Positions 1 through 11,375 of a stretch of DNA of 64,000 nucleotides are shown piece by piece (positions within the stretch are counted from its first letter, which is position 1; each line of letters opens with the position of its first letter). The notes under the pieces were generated by a model that saw only the letters and a program-made list of their open reading frames with translations, ran no database searches and was not told the origin of the DNA. Source of the DNA: M0108 sp044228695 (GTDB lineage: Bacteria; Pseudomonadota; Gammaproteobacteria; Chromatiales; Chromatiaceae); contig JBGAUK010000009.1 of the NCBI GenBank assembly GCA_044228695.1, positions 1 through 64,000 of the forward strand. The letters are read 5' to 3'. The position numbers and the translations under genes were made by a program.

Positions 1-1731
1 GCCTGTGCCTATCTCGATGACCAGATTCATTTCAGCGGCGATGTGCCGGATGAGGCCAGCCTGAGTATCCTCAAGAACTGGCTGGACACCTACGACCGTC
101 GCCGGGTCTCGGCCTGCGCCGCCATACCGCCGAGCCTGGAAAAATTTCCGGCGCTGGTGCGCTTCGCCAGCGGCCTGCTGTACCTGCCCCTGACAGATCA
201 GGATTTTGTCCTCCTGATGCGGGCGGAGCAGGTGGAAAACGTCTCCTGGGCCGGCAAGCCCCGGGACGACTCGGACAGCCGGGACCCGCTGATGGAACTC
301 ACCCCCCGCACCTCCTTCCAGGTCTGGAGCGAAATGACGCATGGTCAGGCCCTGCCCTGGCTGGATACCGACCTGGAGGGCGCTGCCCTGCTGCGGGAGA
401 TGCTGATCGAGCACATCGACCGCATCCGGCTGGAACGCCTGGCCCTGTCCGACCCCCTGACGGGGCTCTGCAACCGCGCCATGTTCGAACGCAAGCTGCA
501 GGAAGCGGTCACCCTAAGCCTGCGGGACGAGGTGCTGTCGGCGGTGCTCATGATCGACCTGGACCGCTTCAAGCCGGTCAACGATCAGTATGGTCACGCG
601 GCGGGTGACGCCCTCCTGGTCCAGGTCGCCGAGCGCCTGCGCCAACAGGTGCGGGGACGGGATGTGGTGGCCCGGATCGGGGGTGACGAGTTCGCCATCA
701 TCCAGTTTCATGTCGCCAGCATCCAGGACGTCGATGCCATCGCCGCGCGGGTGCTGGAGGCCCTGCGCAAACCCTATGAGGTCCTGGGCCATAGCGTCGA
801 AATAGGCGCCAGTATCGGGGCCTCGGTGTGTCCCCAGGACGCGGCGGAGCAGGATAGCCTGATGCAGCGCGCCGATCTGGCCCTCTACCAGGTCAAGCGC
901 GAGGGCCGCAACGGCTTCCAGCTCTTCGATCAGGATATGCTCCCCGAGGATGCGCGTCCCAAGTCGCTGCGCGAGGAACTCACGGCGGCCATCGAAGGCA
1001 ATAGCCTGCATTTTGTCTATCAGCCCATCCTGCACGCCCGCACCGGCAGCCTGCAGGCCTTGGAGGCCCTGGTACGTTGGAATCACCCGCGGCGCGGCTG
1101 CCTCTCCGGCACCGAGGTGATGGGCATGATCGAGCAGTACCGTCTGTCCACCGCCTTTGCCTATTGGGGCTTGGGCCAGGTCGTCCGTCAGGCCCGGCAA
1201 TGGCACCGGATGGGCTACGACCTGGTGCCCATTTCGATCAACATGTCGGCGCTGCAATTTCTCGACGCCGACCTGGCCGAGCGGTGCGTCCAACTGTCTC
1301 GGGAACTGGATTTCAGCCTGGAATGGCTCCGCTTCGAGGTTGAGGAGACGGTCTTGCAGGCCGATCTGGCCCGGGTCGCGCCCCGCATCCAGGGCCTGTC
1401 CGCTCTGGGGGTGCTGACCCAGATCGATCACTTTGGCCGCGGTCTCCTGCCGCTGCTGGACTTGCCCGCCCTCCAGGTCAGCCGCTTGAAGATCAACGCC
1501 AGTCTCTTGCAGAAACGTCCGGTACAAGAGGGCATCAGGCCCGTGGCGGCCCTGATTTGCTCGGTGGCCAAGGCCTTGAATATTCCTGTCATTGTCACCC
1601 GCATCGAGAACGAGGAGATGCTTCGGGAGGTCAATCGCCGGGATTTCGAGCTGGTCCAGGGCCATGCGGTCGCCCCCCTGCTGGAGGCGGCGGAGGTCCC
1701 AGACTGGCTGGGCCAGGGGGGCAGGCCCTAG
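1..1731 (+). CDS. Bacteriophytochrome-type GGDEF-EAL protein, C-terminal part (5' end outside window)
   Basis: The frame is open from base 1, so the gene starts left of the window; a GTG at 43 is only an internal codon. The first ~130 residues look like the end of a phytochrome PHY domain: the tongue motif PRTSF is at 304-318, preceded by FVLLMRAEQVENVSWAG and followed by LPW. A GGDEF domain follows, with motif GGDEF (about 688-702) and an RGRD inhibitory site five residues before it, so diguanylate cyclase activity is expected. The EAL domain begins well (EALVRW) but later motifs are altered: IDHFGRG replaces IDDFGTG, KIN replaces KID, and the AEGVE segment reads VTRIE, losing a catalytic Glu. 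The phosphodiesterase half is therefore probably inactive. The inferred role is red/far-red light control of c-di-GMP. The bilin-binding PAS-GAF part cannot be seen. Confidence 0.85.
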   Translation, partial: ACAYLDDQIHFSGDVPDEASLSILKNWLDTYDRRRVSACAAIPPSLEKFPALVRFASGLLYLPLTDQDFVLLMRAEQVENVSWAGKPRDDSDSRDPLMELTPRTSFQVWSEMTHGQALPWLDTDLEGAALLREMLIEHIDRIRLERLALSDPLTGLCNRAMFERKLQEAVTLSLRDEVLSAVLMIDLDRFKPVNDQYGHAAGDALLVQVAERLRQQVRGRDVVARIGGDEFAIIQFHVASIQDVDAIAARVLEALRKPYEVLGHSVEIGASIGASVCPQDAAEQDSLMQRADLALYQVKREGRNGFQLFDQDMLPEDARPKSLREELTAAIEGNSLHFVYQPILHARTGSLQALEALVRWNHPRRGCLSGTEVMGMIEQYRLSTAFAYWGLGQVVRQARQWHRMGYDLVPISINMSALQFLDADLAERCVQLSRELDFSLEWLRFEVEETVLQADLARVAPRIQGLSALGVLTQIDHFGRGLLPLLDLPALQVSRLKINASLLQKRPVQEGIRPVAALICSVAKALNIPVIVTRIENEEMLREVNRRDFELVQGHAVAPLLEAAEVPDWLGQGGRP

Positions 1732-1780
1732 CCCAACCGACCCCCCGGGCCCGGCCTCTGGCCGGAGTGGCCATCCCCGG

Positions 1781-2575
1781 CTAGGGCAAATAGACGGTCC
1801 GGTAGCTCACCTTGCCATCCCGGTACTCGTAGAGGCGAAAGGTGCCCTGTCGCCCCCAGGAACCGGACACGGGGGGGGCCACGAAGAGGGGCACATCGCC
1901 GATCCAGTGCAGTTCGTCCTTGTGGTAGTGACCCGTGAAGACCGCCTTGACGTTATGGCCGCGCACCAGGGCCTCCCAGCGCTGGCGGTTCTCCGCCGGC
2001 CAGCCGGGATAGAGGACGTTGCGAAAGTAGCCACCCACGGGCGGGGTGTGCTGGAACAGCAGAACTGGCCGGTCGCCCGCCTGCTTGAGGGCCTTCTCCA
2101 GCTCCGCCAGGGGGTCGTAGCCGGTGAAGACGGGCCAGTCCCGTGCCAGCGTCTCGACATAGAGGAAGATGGCCACCACCCCGCCGAATTCCTCGCTGCG
2201 CACCAGGGGGCCGAAGCGTTCCAGATAGACGGCGAGGGCCTTGTCCGCGTCGTTCTTGTGCAGATCATGGTTGCCGGGAACATAGAAGTGGGGCGCCTGC
2301 AGGCCCGCCATCACCTCCAGGGTCTGGTCCACCACCGCCGGCTCCAGGATGAGGTCCGCCAGGATGTCGCCCGTGTGGGCGACAAACTCCACCGGCACCG
2401 GGAGCTGATTGATCAGCTCGACCACCCGCCGGCCGCGCTCCAGGTTGTCATCGGCCCCGAAGTGGCTGTCGGTCATTTGTACGAAGTAGAAGTGTTCCGC
2501 GGCGGCCTTGGCGGGGACCGCCAGGACCCAGATGAGCAGGAAGAGGCCGAGAGGCGCGCGGGGTAGGGGGCTCAT
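1781..2575 (-). CDS. Secreted calcineurin-like metallophosphoesterase
   Basis: This is a two-metal phosphoesterase of the calcineurin-like superfamily; the substrate is unknown. The metal-binding motifs are all present in order: TDSHFG near the start, HTGDI, VPGNHD, FQHTPP and FTGHYHKDE near the end. The N-terminus MSPLPRAPLGLFLLIWVLA followed by an AKAAA site looks like a cleaved Sec signal peptide, so the enzyme should act in the periplasm. The start at 2575 is preferred because an AGG lies about 10 bases upstream; an in-frame ATG at 2590 would add five residues. It is divergent from ribBA and ends 50 bases from the end of the phytochrome gene, so it stands alone. Family assignment is sure, function is not. 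Confidence 0.82.
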   Translation of the reverse strand: MSPLPRAPLGLFLLIWVLAVPAKAAAEHFYFVQMTDSHFGADDNLERGRRVVELINQLPVPVEFVAHTGDILADLILEPAVVDQTLEVMAGLQAPHFYVPGNHDLHKNDADKALAVYLERFGPLVRSEEFGGVVAIFLYVETLARDWPVFTGYDPLAELEKALKQAGDRPVLLFQHTPPVGGYFRNVLYPGWPAENRQRWEALVRGHNVKAVFTGHYHKDELHWIGDVPLFVAPPVSGSWGRQGTFRLYEYRDGKVSYRTVYLP

Positions 2576-2764
2576 GGCGGGGAACCTCATGGAGGGTCAA
2601 GGGAAGGGCGACGGGACACCTGGAAATGTGGGCGGGGGCGCGAACGGCAAGGCGGGCGGTGCGGCTGAATGCGGGCCGGATCGGCAAAAACGCGGATTTC
2701 GCCCCCGCCAATTTGCTAAACTCCCGCGCTTGTTGTTAGCCAACCAGGAAGCGCAGCCGTTGCA

Positions 2765-3889
2765 ATGAACCTCAATACCACGGAAGAGATCATCGAAGAC
2801 CTGCGTCAGGGCAAGATGGTCGTCATCATGGATGACGAGGACCGGGAGAACGAGGGCGACCTGCTCCTGGCGGCGGACCGGGTGACGCCGGAGGCGGTGA
2901 ACTTCATGGCCAGGTATGGCCGGGGGCTCATCTGCCTGACCCTGACCAAGGAGCGCTGCGAGCGGTTGCGGCTGCCCCTCATGGTCCTGGATAACCAGGC
3001 CCCCCATTCCACCGCCTTTACCCTCTCGATCGAGGCGGCCAGCGGCGTCACCACCGGCATCTCGGCGGCGGATCGGGCGACGACCATCCGCGCCGCGGTC
3101 GCCACCGAGGCCCAGCCCCGGGACCTGGTGCATCCAGGGCATATCTTCCCCCTCATGGCCGAGCCCGGTGGCGTTCTGGTGCGCGCCGGTCATACCGAGG
3201 CGGGCTGCGACCTGGCGCGGCTGGCGGGTCTGGAGCCAGCGGCGGTCATCGTCGAGATCCTCAACGAGGATGGCGGCATGGCGCGGCGCCCGGACCTGGA
3301 GCGCTTCGCCGCCGCCCATGACCTCAAGATCGGCACCATCGCCGACCTGATTCACTATCGCGTCAGCCATGAAAAGACGGTCAAGCGCGAGTGCGATTGC
3401 GAGCTGCCCACCGAGTTCGGCACTTTCCGCATCCTGGCGTATCGGGACAGTATCGATAACGACCTGCACCTGGCCCTGGTGCGGGGCACCATCGCCCCCG
3501 AGCGTCCGGTCCTGGTCCGCGTCCATCTCCAGAATTCCCTTTGTGACCTCTTTGGTACCCAACACCCCGGTTGTGGCTGGCCCCTGCGGGAGGTGATGCG
3601 CCAGGTGGCCAAGGCGGAGGAGGGGGTCATCGTGGTTCTGCGCAATCGCGACCGGGTCGAGGACCTGCTGGGCCGTTTCAAGGCCCTCGGGCCCGGCATC
3701 CCGGCGGCGGAGGGGCTGGCCGCGCGCCGGCAGGATCGCAGCGAGCTCCGGACCTATGGTATCGGCGCCCAGATCCTGGCGGACATCGGGGTGCGCAAGA
3801 TGCGCGTCATGAGCGCCCCGCGGGCCATGCACGGCATCTCTGGCTTTGAACTGGAAGTGGTCGAATACGTCGGTAGCGACATCAGTTAG
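2765..3889 (+). CDS. ribBA: 3,4-dihydroxy-2-butanone 4-phosphate synthase with degenerate GTP cyclohydrolase II-like domain (RibBX type)
   Basis: The N-terminal ~200 residues form RibB, which turns ribulose 5-phosphate into the four-carbon precursor of riboflavin. The acidic metal-binding motif DDEDRENEGDL and the GHTEAGCDLARLAG segment are intact. The C-terminal ~170 residues resemble GTP cyclohydrolase II, but the zinc site is broken. The family pattern has three Cys around DVFGS-x-RCDCG, while here the segment reads LCDLFGTQHPGCG, keeping only the last Cys in place. This matches the proteobacterial RibBX variant in which the second domain lacks cyclohydrolase activity, so a separate ribA is expected elsewhere. 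An AGGAAG lies 13 bases before the ATG. It is first in a run with ribH, nusB, thiL and pgpA. No FMN riboswitch was seen upstream. Confidence 0.9.
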   Translation: MNLNTTEEIIEDLRQGKMVVIMDDEDRENEGDLLLAADRVTPEAVNFMARYGRGLICLTLTKERCERLRLPLMVLDNQAPHSTAFTLSIEAASGVTTGISAADRATTIRAAVATEAQPRDLVHPGHIFPLMAEPGGVLVRAGHTEAGCDLARLAGLEPAAVIVEILNEDGGMARRPDLERFAAAHDLKIGTIADLIHYRVSHEKTVKRECDCELPTEFGTFRILAYRDSIDNDLHLALVRGTIAPERPVLVRVHLQNSLCDLFGTQHPGCGWPLREVMRQVAKAEEGVIVVLRNRDRVEDLLGRFKALGPGIPAAEGLAARRQDRSELRTYGIGAQILADIGVRKMRVMSAPRAMHGISGFELEVVEYVGSDIS

Positions 3890-3937
3890 CGGTTCCCGGG
3901 ATCATGTATCCGGTCGCCGGGGGGACCGTGGGAACCG
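3890..3937 (+). other. Nested inverted repeat between ribBA and ribH
   Basis: Directly after the ribBA stop, CGGTTCCC (3890-3897) pairs with GGGAACCG (3930-3937), and inside it CGGTC (3911-3915) pairs with GACCG (3924-3928). No T-tract follows, so it is unlikely to be a simple terminator. It may be an attenuating or RNA-stabilising hairpin in the 141-base leader of ribH. Confidence 0.4.
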
Positions 3938-4030
3938 GGGGCGAAAGCGTATGCCCTTAAGCCACGACCCGCGGTGGCCAGAGCCATTTTCTCAATCCTG
4001 ACAGCCTTTAATCCGTAACACCCATCGGTA

Positions 4031-4504
4031 ATGACCATGATCAAGACCCTAGAGGGCGACCTGCGGGTTGCCAACACGCGCTATTGCCTGCTGGTATCGC
4101 GCTTCAATGCCTTTGTAGTGGAGAGCCTGCTGGCGGGCGCTATCGACACCCTCAAGCGCCACGGTGCCGAGGAGTCCGACCTGGTGGTGGTGCGCGTCCC
4201 CGGCGCCTTCGAAATGCCAGTGGTCGCCCAGCGCATCGCTGCCAAGGGTGGGTTCGACGCCATCGTCGCCCTCGGCGCCGTCATTCGCGGCGGCACGCCC
4301 CACTTCGACTATATCGCCGGGGAGTGCGTTAAGGGCCTGGCCCATGTCAGCCTCCAGTACGGCCTGCCGGTGGCCTTCGGCGTCCTGACGGTGGATTCGA
4401 TCGAGCAGGCCATCGAGCGGGCGGGCACCAAGGCGGGCAACAAGGGCGCCGAGGCGGCCATGTCCGCCATCGAGATGGTCAACGTGCTGCGCCAGCTCGA
4501 CTGA
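4031..4504 (+). CDS. ribH: 6,7-dimethyl-8-ribityllumazine synthase
   Basis: RibH condenses the RibB product with 5-amino-6-ribitylaminouracil to form lumazine, the penultimate step of riboflavin synthesis. The 157-residue length is normal. Visible signatures are SRFNAFVVESLLAGA (substrate pocket), VPGAFEMPVVAQ, ALGAVIRGGTPHFDYIAGE (with the catalytic His in PHFDY) and PVAFGVLT. It sits 141 bases after ribBA and one base before nusB, the classical gammaproteobacterial arrangement. ATG at 4031 is the first start that gives a normal N-terminus. Confidence 0.95.
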   Translation: MTMIKTLEGDLRVANTRYCLLVSRFNAFVVESLLAGAIDTLKRHGAEESDLVVVRVPGAFEMPVVAQRIAAKGGFDAIVALGAVIRGGTPHFDYIAGECVKGLAHVSLQYGLPVAFGVLTVDSIEQAIERAGTKAGNKGAEAAMSAIEMVNVLRQLD

Positions 4505-4505
4505 G

Positions 4506-5138
4506 ATGTCAGGACGCCGTAGCCAGGCGCGGCGCTATGCCGTGCTCGCCCTCTATCAGTGGCAGATCACCGGCCTGGCGCCGGCCGATATTGTCCGTCA
4601 TTTCTTTGATGACCCCGCCTGGATGCAGGTGGTTGCCGAGGGGCTGGGCCTCCACAAGGGCGAGCAGCAATCGGTGGCGGACGCCCTCTATGACATGGCC
4701 CTCTTTCAGGCGCTGGTGCGGGGCGTGCCCGAGCAGGTCGAGGACCTGGACCGCCAGCTCCAGACTGTCCTCGACCGGCCCTTGATCCAGGTCACCCCCG
4801 TGGATCTGGCCATCCTGCGGCTCGGGGTTTACGAGCTGGTCCACAGCCCCCGCATCCCCTTCCGCGCCATCCTCAACGAGGCCGTGGAACTGGCCAAGGA
4901 ATTTGGCAGCACCGATGACAGCCATCGCTACGTCAACGGCATCCTCGATCGGCTGGCCCGCACCCTGAGGCCGGAGGAATTCACGGACGCCCCCGCCCCG
5001 GAGACCCCGCGGACCTCCCGCAGGACGTCTGCGCCGGGCTCAAGGCGCGCCCGGTCCGCCGCCACGCCGCCGGAGGCGCCGGCGACCCTCGCGACAGCGG
5101 AGCCCCCATTGGCGCCGGTCCCGGACGGCGACGCCTGA
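4506..5138 (+). CDS. nusB: Transcription antitermination factor NusB with long C-terminal tail
   Basis: NusB binds boxA RNA together with NusE (ribosomal S10) in rRNA antitermination complexes. The helical core is clear: RRSQARRYAVLALYQWQ at the N-terminus, then VDLAILRLGVYEL, FRAILNEAVELAKEFG and HRYVNGILDRLA. The core ends near residue 157, but the protein is 210 residues, while the family is usually 140-165. The extra ~53 residues are Pro/Ala/Thr-rich and look disordered, so they are probably lineage-specific and not required. The ATG begins one base after the ribH stop, and thiL follows after seven bases, so translation is likely coupled. Confidence 0.93.
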   Translation: MSGRRSQARRYAVLALYQWQITGLAPADIVRHFFDDPAWMQVVAEGLGLHKGEQQSVADALYDMALFQALVRGVPEQVEDLDRQLQTVLDRPLIQVTPVDLAILRLGVYELVHSPRIPFRAILNEAVELAKEFGSTDDSHRYVNGILDRLARTLRPEEFTDAPAPETPRTSRRTSAPGSRRARSAATPPEAPATLATAEPPLAPVPDGDA

Positions 5139-5145
5139 GGCGTCC

Positions 5146-6162
5146 TTGTCGGAATTCGCCCTCATCCGCACCCACTTCGCCCGGCTCGGGGCGGAGCGGG
5201 GCGATGTCGTCCTGGGGGTAGGCGACGACTGCGCCCTGTTGCGGGTGCCGCCGGATCAGGAACTGGCGGTCAGCATCGACACCCTGGTGGCCGGCGTCCA
5301 TTTCCTGGCCGATGTCGATCCCCGGGCCCTGGGCCACAAGTGTCTGGCGGTGGGCCTGAGCGATCTCGCCGCCATGGGGGCGACACCGGCCTGGGCGACC
5401 CTGGCCCTGACCCTGCCAGCGGAGGACCCAGCCTGGCTCGGGGCCTTTGCCGCGGGTTTCGACGCCCTGGCCCGGGCCCATGGGGTGGCCCTCGTCGGTG
5501 GCGACACCACCCGCGGGCCCCTGAGCATCGCGGTCCAGGTCCATGGCCTGGTGCCAGCGGGGCAGGCCATCCGCCGCTCCGGGGCCCGGCCCGGCGATCT
5601 GGTCTGCGTCAGCGGCACCCTGGGCGACGCCGGGCTGGCCCTGCGCGGCCTGCTGGCGGGTAAGCCCGTCGCGGCCTTCCCACGCGCCCGTCTGGAGCGG
5701 CCGACGCCGCGGCTGGCTCTGGGTCTCGCCCTGCGGGGCCGGGCGACGGCCATGATCGACATCTCCGACGGCTTGCTGGCGGACCTGGGGCATATTCTGG
5801 AGGAGAGCGCCGCCTGGTCAGGCGCCCCGGAGCCCCACCGGCTCGGCGCCGAGATCCGCCTGGCCGACCTGCCCCTGTCACCGCCCCTGCGGGCTCATCT
5901 CGCCATGTCCCCGGACTGGGCCTTGCCATTGGCCTCGGGTGACGACTATGAACTCTGCTTCACCCTGCCCCCGGATCAGGTGGCCAGCCTTGCCGCCCTC
6001 TCCCAGCGACTGGACTGCCCCCTGACCCCCATCGGCCGCATCCTGGCCGGGACCGAGGGGGAGGCTGGCACGGGACTGATCTGCCGCTGCCCGGATGGCT
6101 CCACCTGGAACCCCCCGCGGACGGGGTTCAATCATTTCCCGGACTCGGACTTAGGGCTATGA
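5146..6162 (+). CDS. thiL: Thiamine-monophosphate kinase
   Basis: ThiL phosphorylates thiamine monophosphate to thiamine diphosphate with ATP. The family motifs are present: GVGDDCALLR and DTLVAGVHF (metal and substrate binding), GLSDLAAMGATPAW, GGDTTRGP, ISDGLLADLGH and SGDDYELCFT. At 338 residues it is a normal length. The start is TTG at 5146, seven bases after nusB, giving the usual SEFALIRTHFARL N-terminus. The end overlaps pgpA by ATGA, so the two are translationally coupled. Confidence 0.94.
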   Translation: MSEFALIRTHFARLGAERGDVVLGVGDDCALLRVPPDQELAVSIDTLVAGVHFLADVDPRALGHKCLAVGLSDLAAMGATPAWATLALTLPAEDPAWLGAFAAGFDALARAHGVALVGGDTTRGPLSIAVQVHGLVPAGQAIRRSGARPGDLVCVSGTLGDAGLALRGLLAGKPVAAFPRARLERPTPRLALGLALRGRATAMIDISDGLLADLGHILEESAAWSGAPEPHRLGAEIRLADLPLSPPLRAHLAMSPDWALPLASGDDYELCFTLPPDQVASLAALSQRLDCPLTPIGRILAGTEGEAGTGLICRCPDGSTWNPPRTGFNHFPDSDLGL

Positions 6163-6647
6163 CCGACCCCGCACCCATCAATCCCCGTTGGGACTGGCGG
6201 CGGCCTCACCACTGGATCGCCTTCGGCTTTGGCGCGGGCCTCTCGCCCCTGGCCCCGGGCACGGCCGGCACCCTCGCCGCCATTCCCCTTTATCTGGTCC
6301 TCCAAGTCCTGTCGCCCCTGGCTTACCTGCTGATGCTGGCGGTCCTGTTTCTGGTGGGCCTCTGGGCTTGTGATAAGACCGCCCAGGAACTCGGCGCCAG
6401 CGATCCCGGCGCTATCGTCTGGGACGAGATCCTCGGTTTTCTGGTCACCATGGCTCTGGCGCCCCCGGGGTGGATCTGGATTCTCCTCGGCTTTATCCTC
6501 TTTCGCCTGTTCGACATCCTCAAGCCCTGGCCCATCGGGGCCCTGGACCGGCAGGTCAAGGGTGGCCTCGGCATCCTCCTGGACGACCTGGTCGCCGGGG
6601 TCATGGCCTGGGGTCTCCTGCAACTTCTGATAGCCCTGAGCCGCTAA
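6159..6647 (+). CDS. pgpA: Phosphatidylglycerophosphatase A
   Basis: PgpA is an inner-membrane phosphatase that makes phosphatidylglycerol from its phosphate precursor. The 162-residue protein carries the family signature GFGAGLSPLAPGTAGTLAA near residue 20 and the acidic motif IVWDEILGFLV near residue 88, with about four hydrophobic membrane segments (for example YLLMLAVLFLVGLWA). It starts in an ATGA overlap with thiL, the usual gammaproteobacterial order nusB-thiL-pgpA. The next gene begins 44 bases on. Confidence 0.93.
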   Translation: MTDPAPINPRWDWRRPHHWIAFGFGAGLSPLAPGTAGTLAAIPLYLVLQVLSPLAYLLMLAVLFLVGLWACDKTAQELGASDPGAIVWDEILGFLVTMALAPPGWIWILLGFILFRLFDILKPWPIGALDRQVKGGLGILLDDLVAGVMAWGLLQLLIALSR

Positions 6648-6691
6648 CCCCTAGCCCGGGGTTCCCATCCTTATCCTGGAGCCCGACCCTC

Positions 6692-7243
6692 ATGCCCATC
6701 CCGTCCCGATTCGCGACTTCCCACCCCATGAACCGCCGGCGCTTCCTCGCCACCGCCACGGGTCTGGCCCTGGCAGCGCTCACCCCGTCCGCCTGGGCCC
6801 TGGACAAGGGCCTGACACCTCTGGAGTCCCCCACGCCTGCGCCAGCCTTGCGGCTGCAAGACCTGCAGGGCAAGACCATCGATCTCGCTCAATACCGGGG
6901 GCGCGTGGTGCTGGTGAATTTCTGGGCCACCTGGTGCCCGCCCTGCCGCAAGGAGTTCCCCTCCCTGGGCCGGGTGCGCAAACTCTTCAAGCCCGAGGAC
7001 TTCGAGGTCCTGGCCGTCAACGTGGACGAAGACCGGGCAACGGCCCTGGCCTTCGCGGGGTCGCCAGGCTTCCCCATCCTGCTCGACACCAACTCGAAGG
7101 CCACCATGACCTGGCCGATCAAGGGCCTGCCAACCAGTTTCATCATCGATACCCAGGGGCGGCTGGCCTACAGCCTCGCCGGGGAACAGGAATTCGATGA
7201 CCCCGAGGTGGTGGATGCGATCCGGGGCCTGCTACAACACTGA
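6692..7243 (+). CDS. TlpA-like thiol:disulfide oxidoreductase, Tat-exported
   Basis: This is a thioredoxin-fold protein with the redox motif WCPPC in VNFWATWCPPCRKEF, and the cis-Pro region GLPTSFIID, typical of TlpA/ResA proteins that work on periplasmic cysteines, often in cytochrome c maturation. The N-terminus contains a twin-arginine type signal, NRRRFLATATGLALAAL ending at PSAWA, so export in folded form is likely. The start at 6692 is chosen for a GGAG ten bases upstream; an internal ATG at 6728 would begin at NRRRF but has no ribosome binding site. It is convergent with the next kinase gene. Confidence 0.85.
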   Translation: MPIPSRFATSHPMNRRRFLATATGLALAALTPSAWALDKGLTPLESPTPAPALRLQDLQGKTIDLAQYRGRVVLVNFWATWCPPCRKEFPSLGRVRKLFKPEDFEVLAVNVDEDRATALAFAGSPGFPILLDTNSKATMTWPIKGLPTSFIIDTQGRLAYSLAGEQEFDDPEVVDAIRGLLQH

Positions 7244-7310
7244 AGGGCGAGCCGCTGCTCCAAACCCTGGGCGGGGTCAGTGCCCGGCTGGCGCCCGGCC
7301 TGTCCCGCGG

Positions 7311-9911
<2,601 letters not shown>

Positions 9912-9940
9912 GGGGGGAGACGCGGTTGGGTGGTTGAAAA

Positions 9941-11143
9941 CTAGGTGGCCTGGGCGCGGCACAGGGCATAGATGGCCGTGGTGTAGTTGTGATATTCGTT
10001 GTTACCGCCCAGGCGGGCGAACTCACCGAAGCCGTACATGCCGAGCCAGGGGGGAATCTGGCCGTCGCGGGAGAGGGGAAATTGCATGCGACTCACCAGT
10101 TCTTCCTTCATCACCCGGTTGAAGAGGAAGCGCCCGCGCGCCAGGCAGTCGGCGTGAAAGACGGCGACGATCTCCCGCCCGGCGATGCGCGCCACCATCT
10201 GGTCCATCATGCGATCCATGTCATTGAAGATGCGGTCCTCGTCACGCACCGTCAGCCACAGACGGGTACCCTCGGGGCAGCTGGTGGCATAGTGCATGGC
10301 GCCGTCCGGGTCGCGCTTGGTGACCACCCGCAGGATGTGGTCGTTGCCGTATTCGGCGGCCAGCTCGGGAGACAAGCGTTCCGCCAGGGCGCCGATCGGG
10401 ATGGTGTCGCCACAGGAGGCGGACTCGGTCAGGGCCAGGCGTCGGGTGAATTCCCCCCAGGCCGGGCGGCCGTCGAGTTCGAGGATGCGGTTGCCCTCGG
10501 AGCGGGTCACTACTAGCGGCTCGCCCACGGCGATAAAGCCATGGGTGGCCTGGGTGATGACCTCCAGGCTGGGATCGGCGAAGCCCACCGCGTAGGCGGC
10601 GTGCTCAAAAACCTTGTCATCCACCATCTGGAAGCTGGCAATACCCTTCATATTGTCGGCGGAGGTGGCGCCGAAAATGGTGACTTGGGGCCCGAACACC
10701 GACTCGATGCCGGCGATGCAGCGGTCGTCGGCGATATCGATGCCGGAGGCCAGCAAATAGACCATATTGACGCCGCTATTGGTGGCCTTGAGCTGGGCCG
10801 CCAGCTCGGCGGCCTTCTCAAAGGAGTTGTGACCGTAAATGCCATCCACCGCCGCCACGGCGATCTCGGCGGCGCCGCGCACCGCCATGATGGCCAGGTC
10901 CTTCATGGATTCGCTCACCCCCTCCCGGCCGACGATGCCGCAGCAGGAAGATCCGACCACCCGGGCGCTGGGGGCGAGCCGGCGGGTCTCGGCCAGCAGG
11001 GCAGGATAATCGTGTCCCAGGGAGGCGTGGATGATCACCAGGTCACAGTCGGTGTTGCCCTCGCCGAGGGCAGCCTCCAGACACTCGGCGATGGCGCGAC
11101 GCGAATTCACCATGCGGGTACTGGCGGAAAAGAACTGCAACAT
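9941..11143 (-). CDS. FIST domain sensory protein
   Basis: A cytosolic protein of about 400 residues made of FIST_N (residues ~28-225, including VVGSSCCGIVGREG and FGATSADNMKG) and FIST_C (~230-375, with PIGALAERLSPE and FHADCLARGRFLFN). FIST domains are known sensory modules thought to bind small ligands and are often placed beside kinases or c-di-GMP enzymes. The start at 11143 (MLQFFSASTRMV) is supported by a GAGG nine bases upstream; a longer frame to 11287 has no sign of coding. It lies 29 bases before the GAF hybrid kinase on the same strand, which suggests that FIST ligand sensing is passed to that kinase. The ligand is unknown. Confidence 0.85.
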   Translation of the reverse strand: MLQFFSASTRMVNSRRAIAECLEAALGEGNTDCDLVIIHASLGHDYPALLAETRRLAPSARVVGSSCCGIVGREGVSESMKDLAIMAVRGAAEIAVAAVDGIYGHNSFEKAAELAAQLKATNSGVNMVYLLASGIDIADDRCIAGIESVFGPQVTIFGATSADNMKGIASFQMVDDKVFEHAAYAVGFADPSLEVITQATHGFIAVGEPLVVTRSEGNRILELDGRPAWGEFTRRLALTESASCGDTIPIGALAERLSPELAAEYGNDHILRVVTKRDPDGAMHYATSCPEGTRLWLTVRDEDRIFNDMDRMMDQMVARIAGREIVAVFHADCLARGRFLFNRVMKEELVSRMQFPLSRDGQIPPWLGMYGFGEFARLGGNNEYHNYTTAIYALCRAQAT

Positions 11144-11242
11144 GTCTTGGTCCTCGGGTGGTGGCGAAAGATGAAAATGTACCAGGAATTTGCCCCGCGG
11201 CGTGAGAGTCAGGAGGCTTGTTGGCGGGACACTGGAGGGAAA

Positions 11243-11260
11243 CGGGGCGAGATCGCCCCG
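11243..11260 (-). terminator. Hairpin in the gap between REC-GGDEF and FIST genes
   Basis: An 8-base perfect stem (CGGGGCGA with TCGCCCCG) read on the minus strand is followed by GTTTCCCT. It lies about 116 bases after the REC-GGDEF stop and 100 bases before the FIST start, inside an otherwise empty 232-base gap. The T-tract is short, so termination is probable but not sure. Confidence 0.4.
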
Positions 11261-11375
11261 CTTGATCCGGGGGCTAGGGGTTGCCATCCGGGGTCGTCAC
11301 TAACCTCTGTCCCACGGAGATGAGCTGGATATGGCCGACATCCTTGCCGCACAGGGCTGGGGGTTGGTTTGAGCC

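Noticed and set aside
2591..2764. Possible FMN riboswitch before ribBA
   Set aside because: The conserved blocks of the RFN element (GGGNNGGGUGAAAUUCC-like and ACCGGCGGU-like) are not present in these 174 bases.
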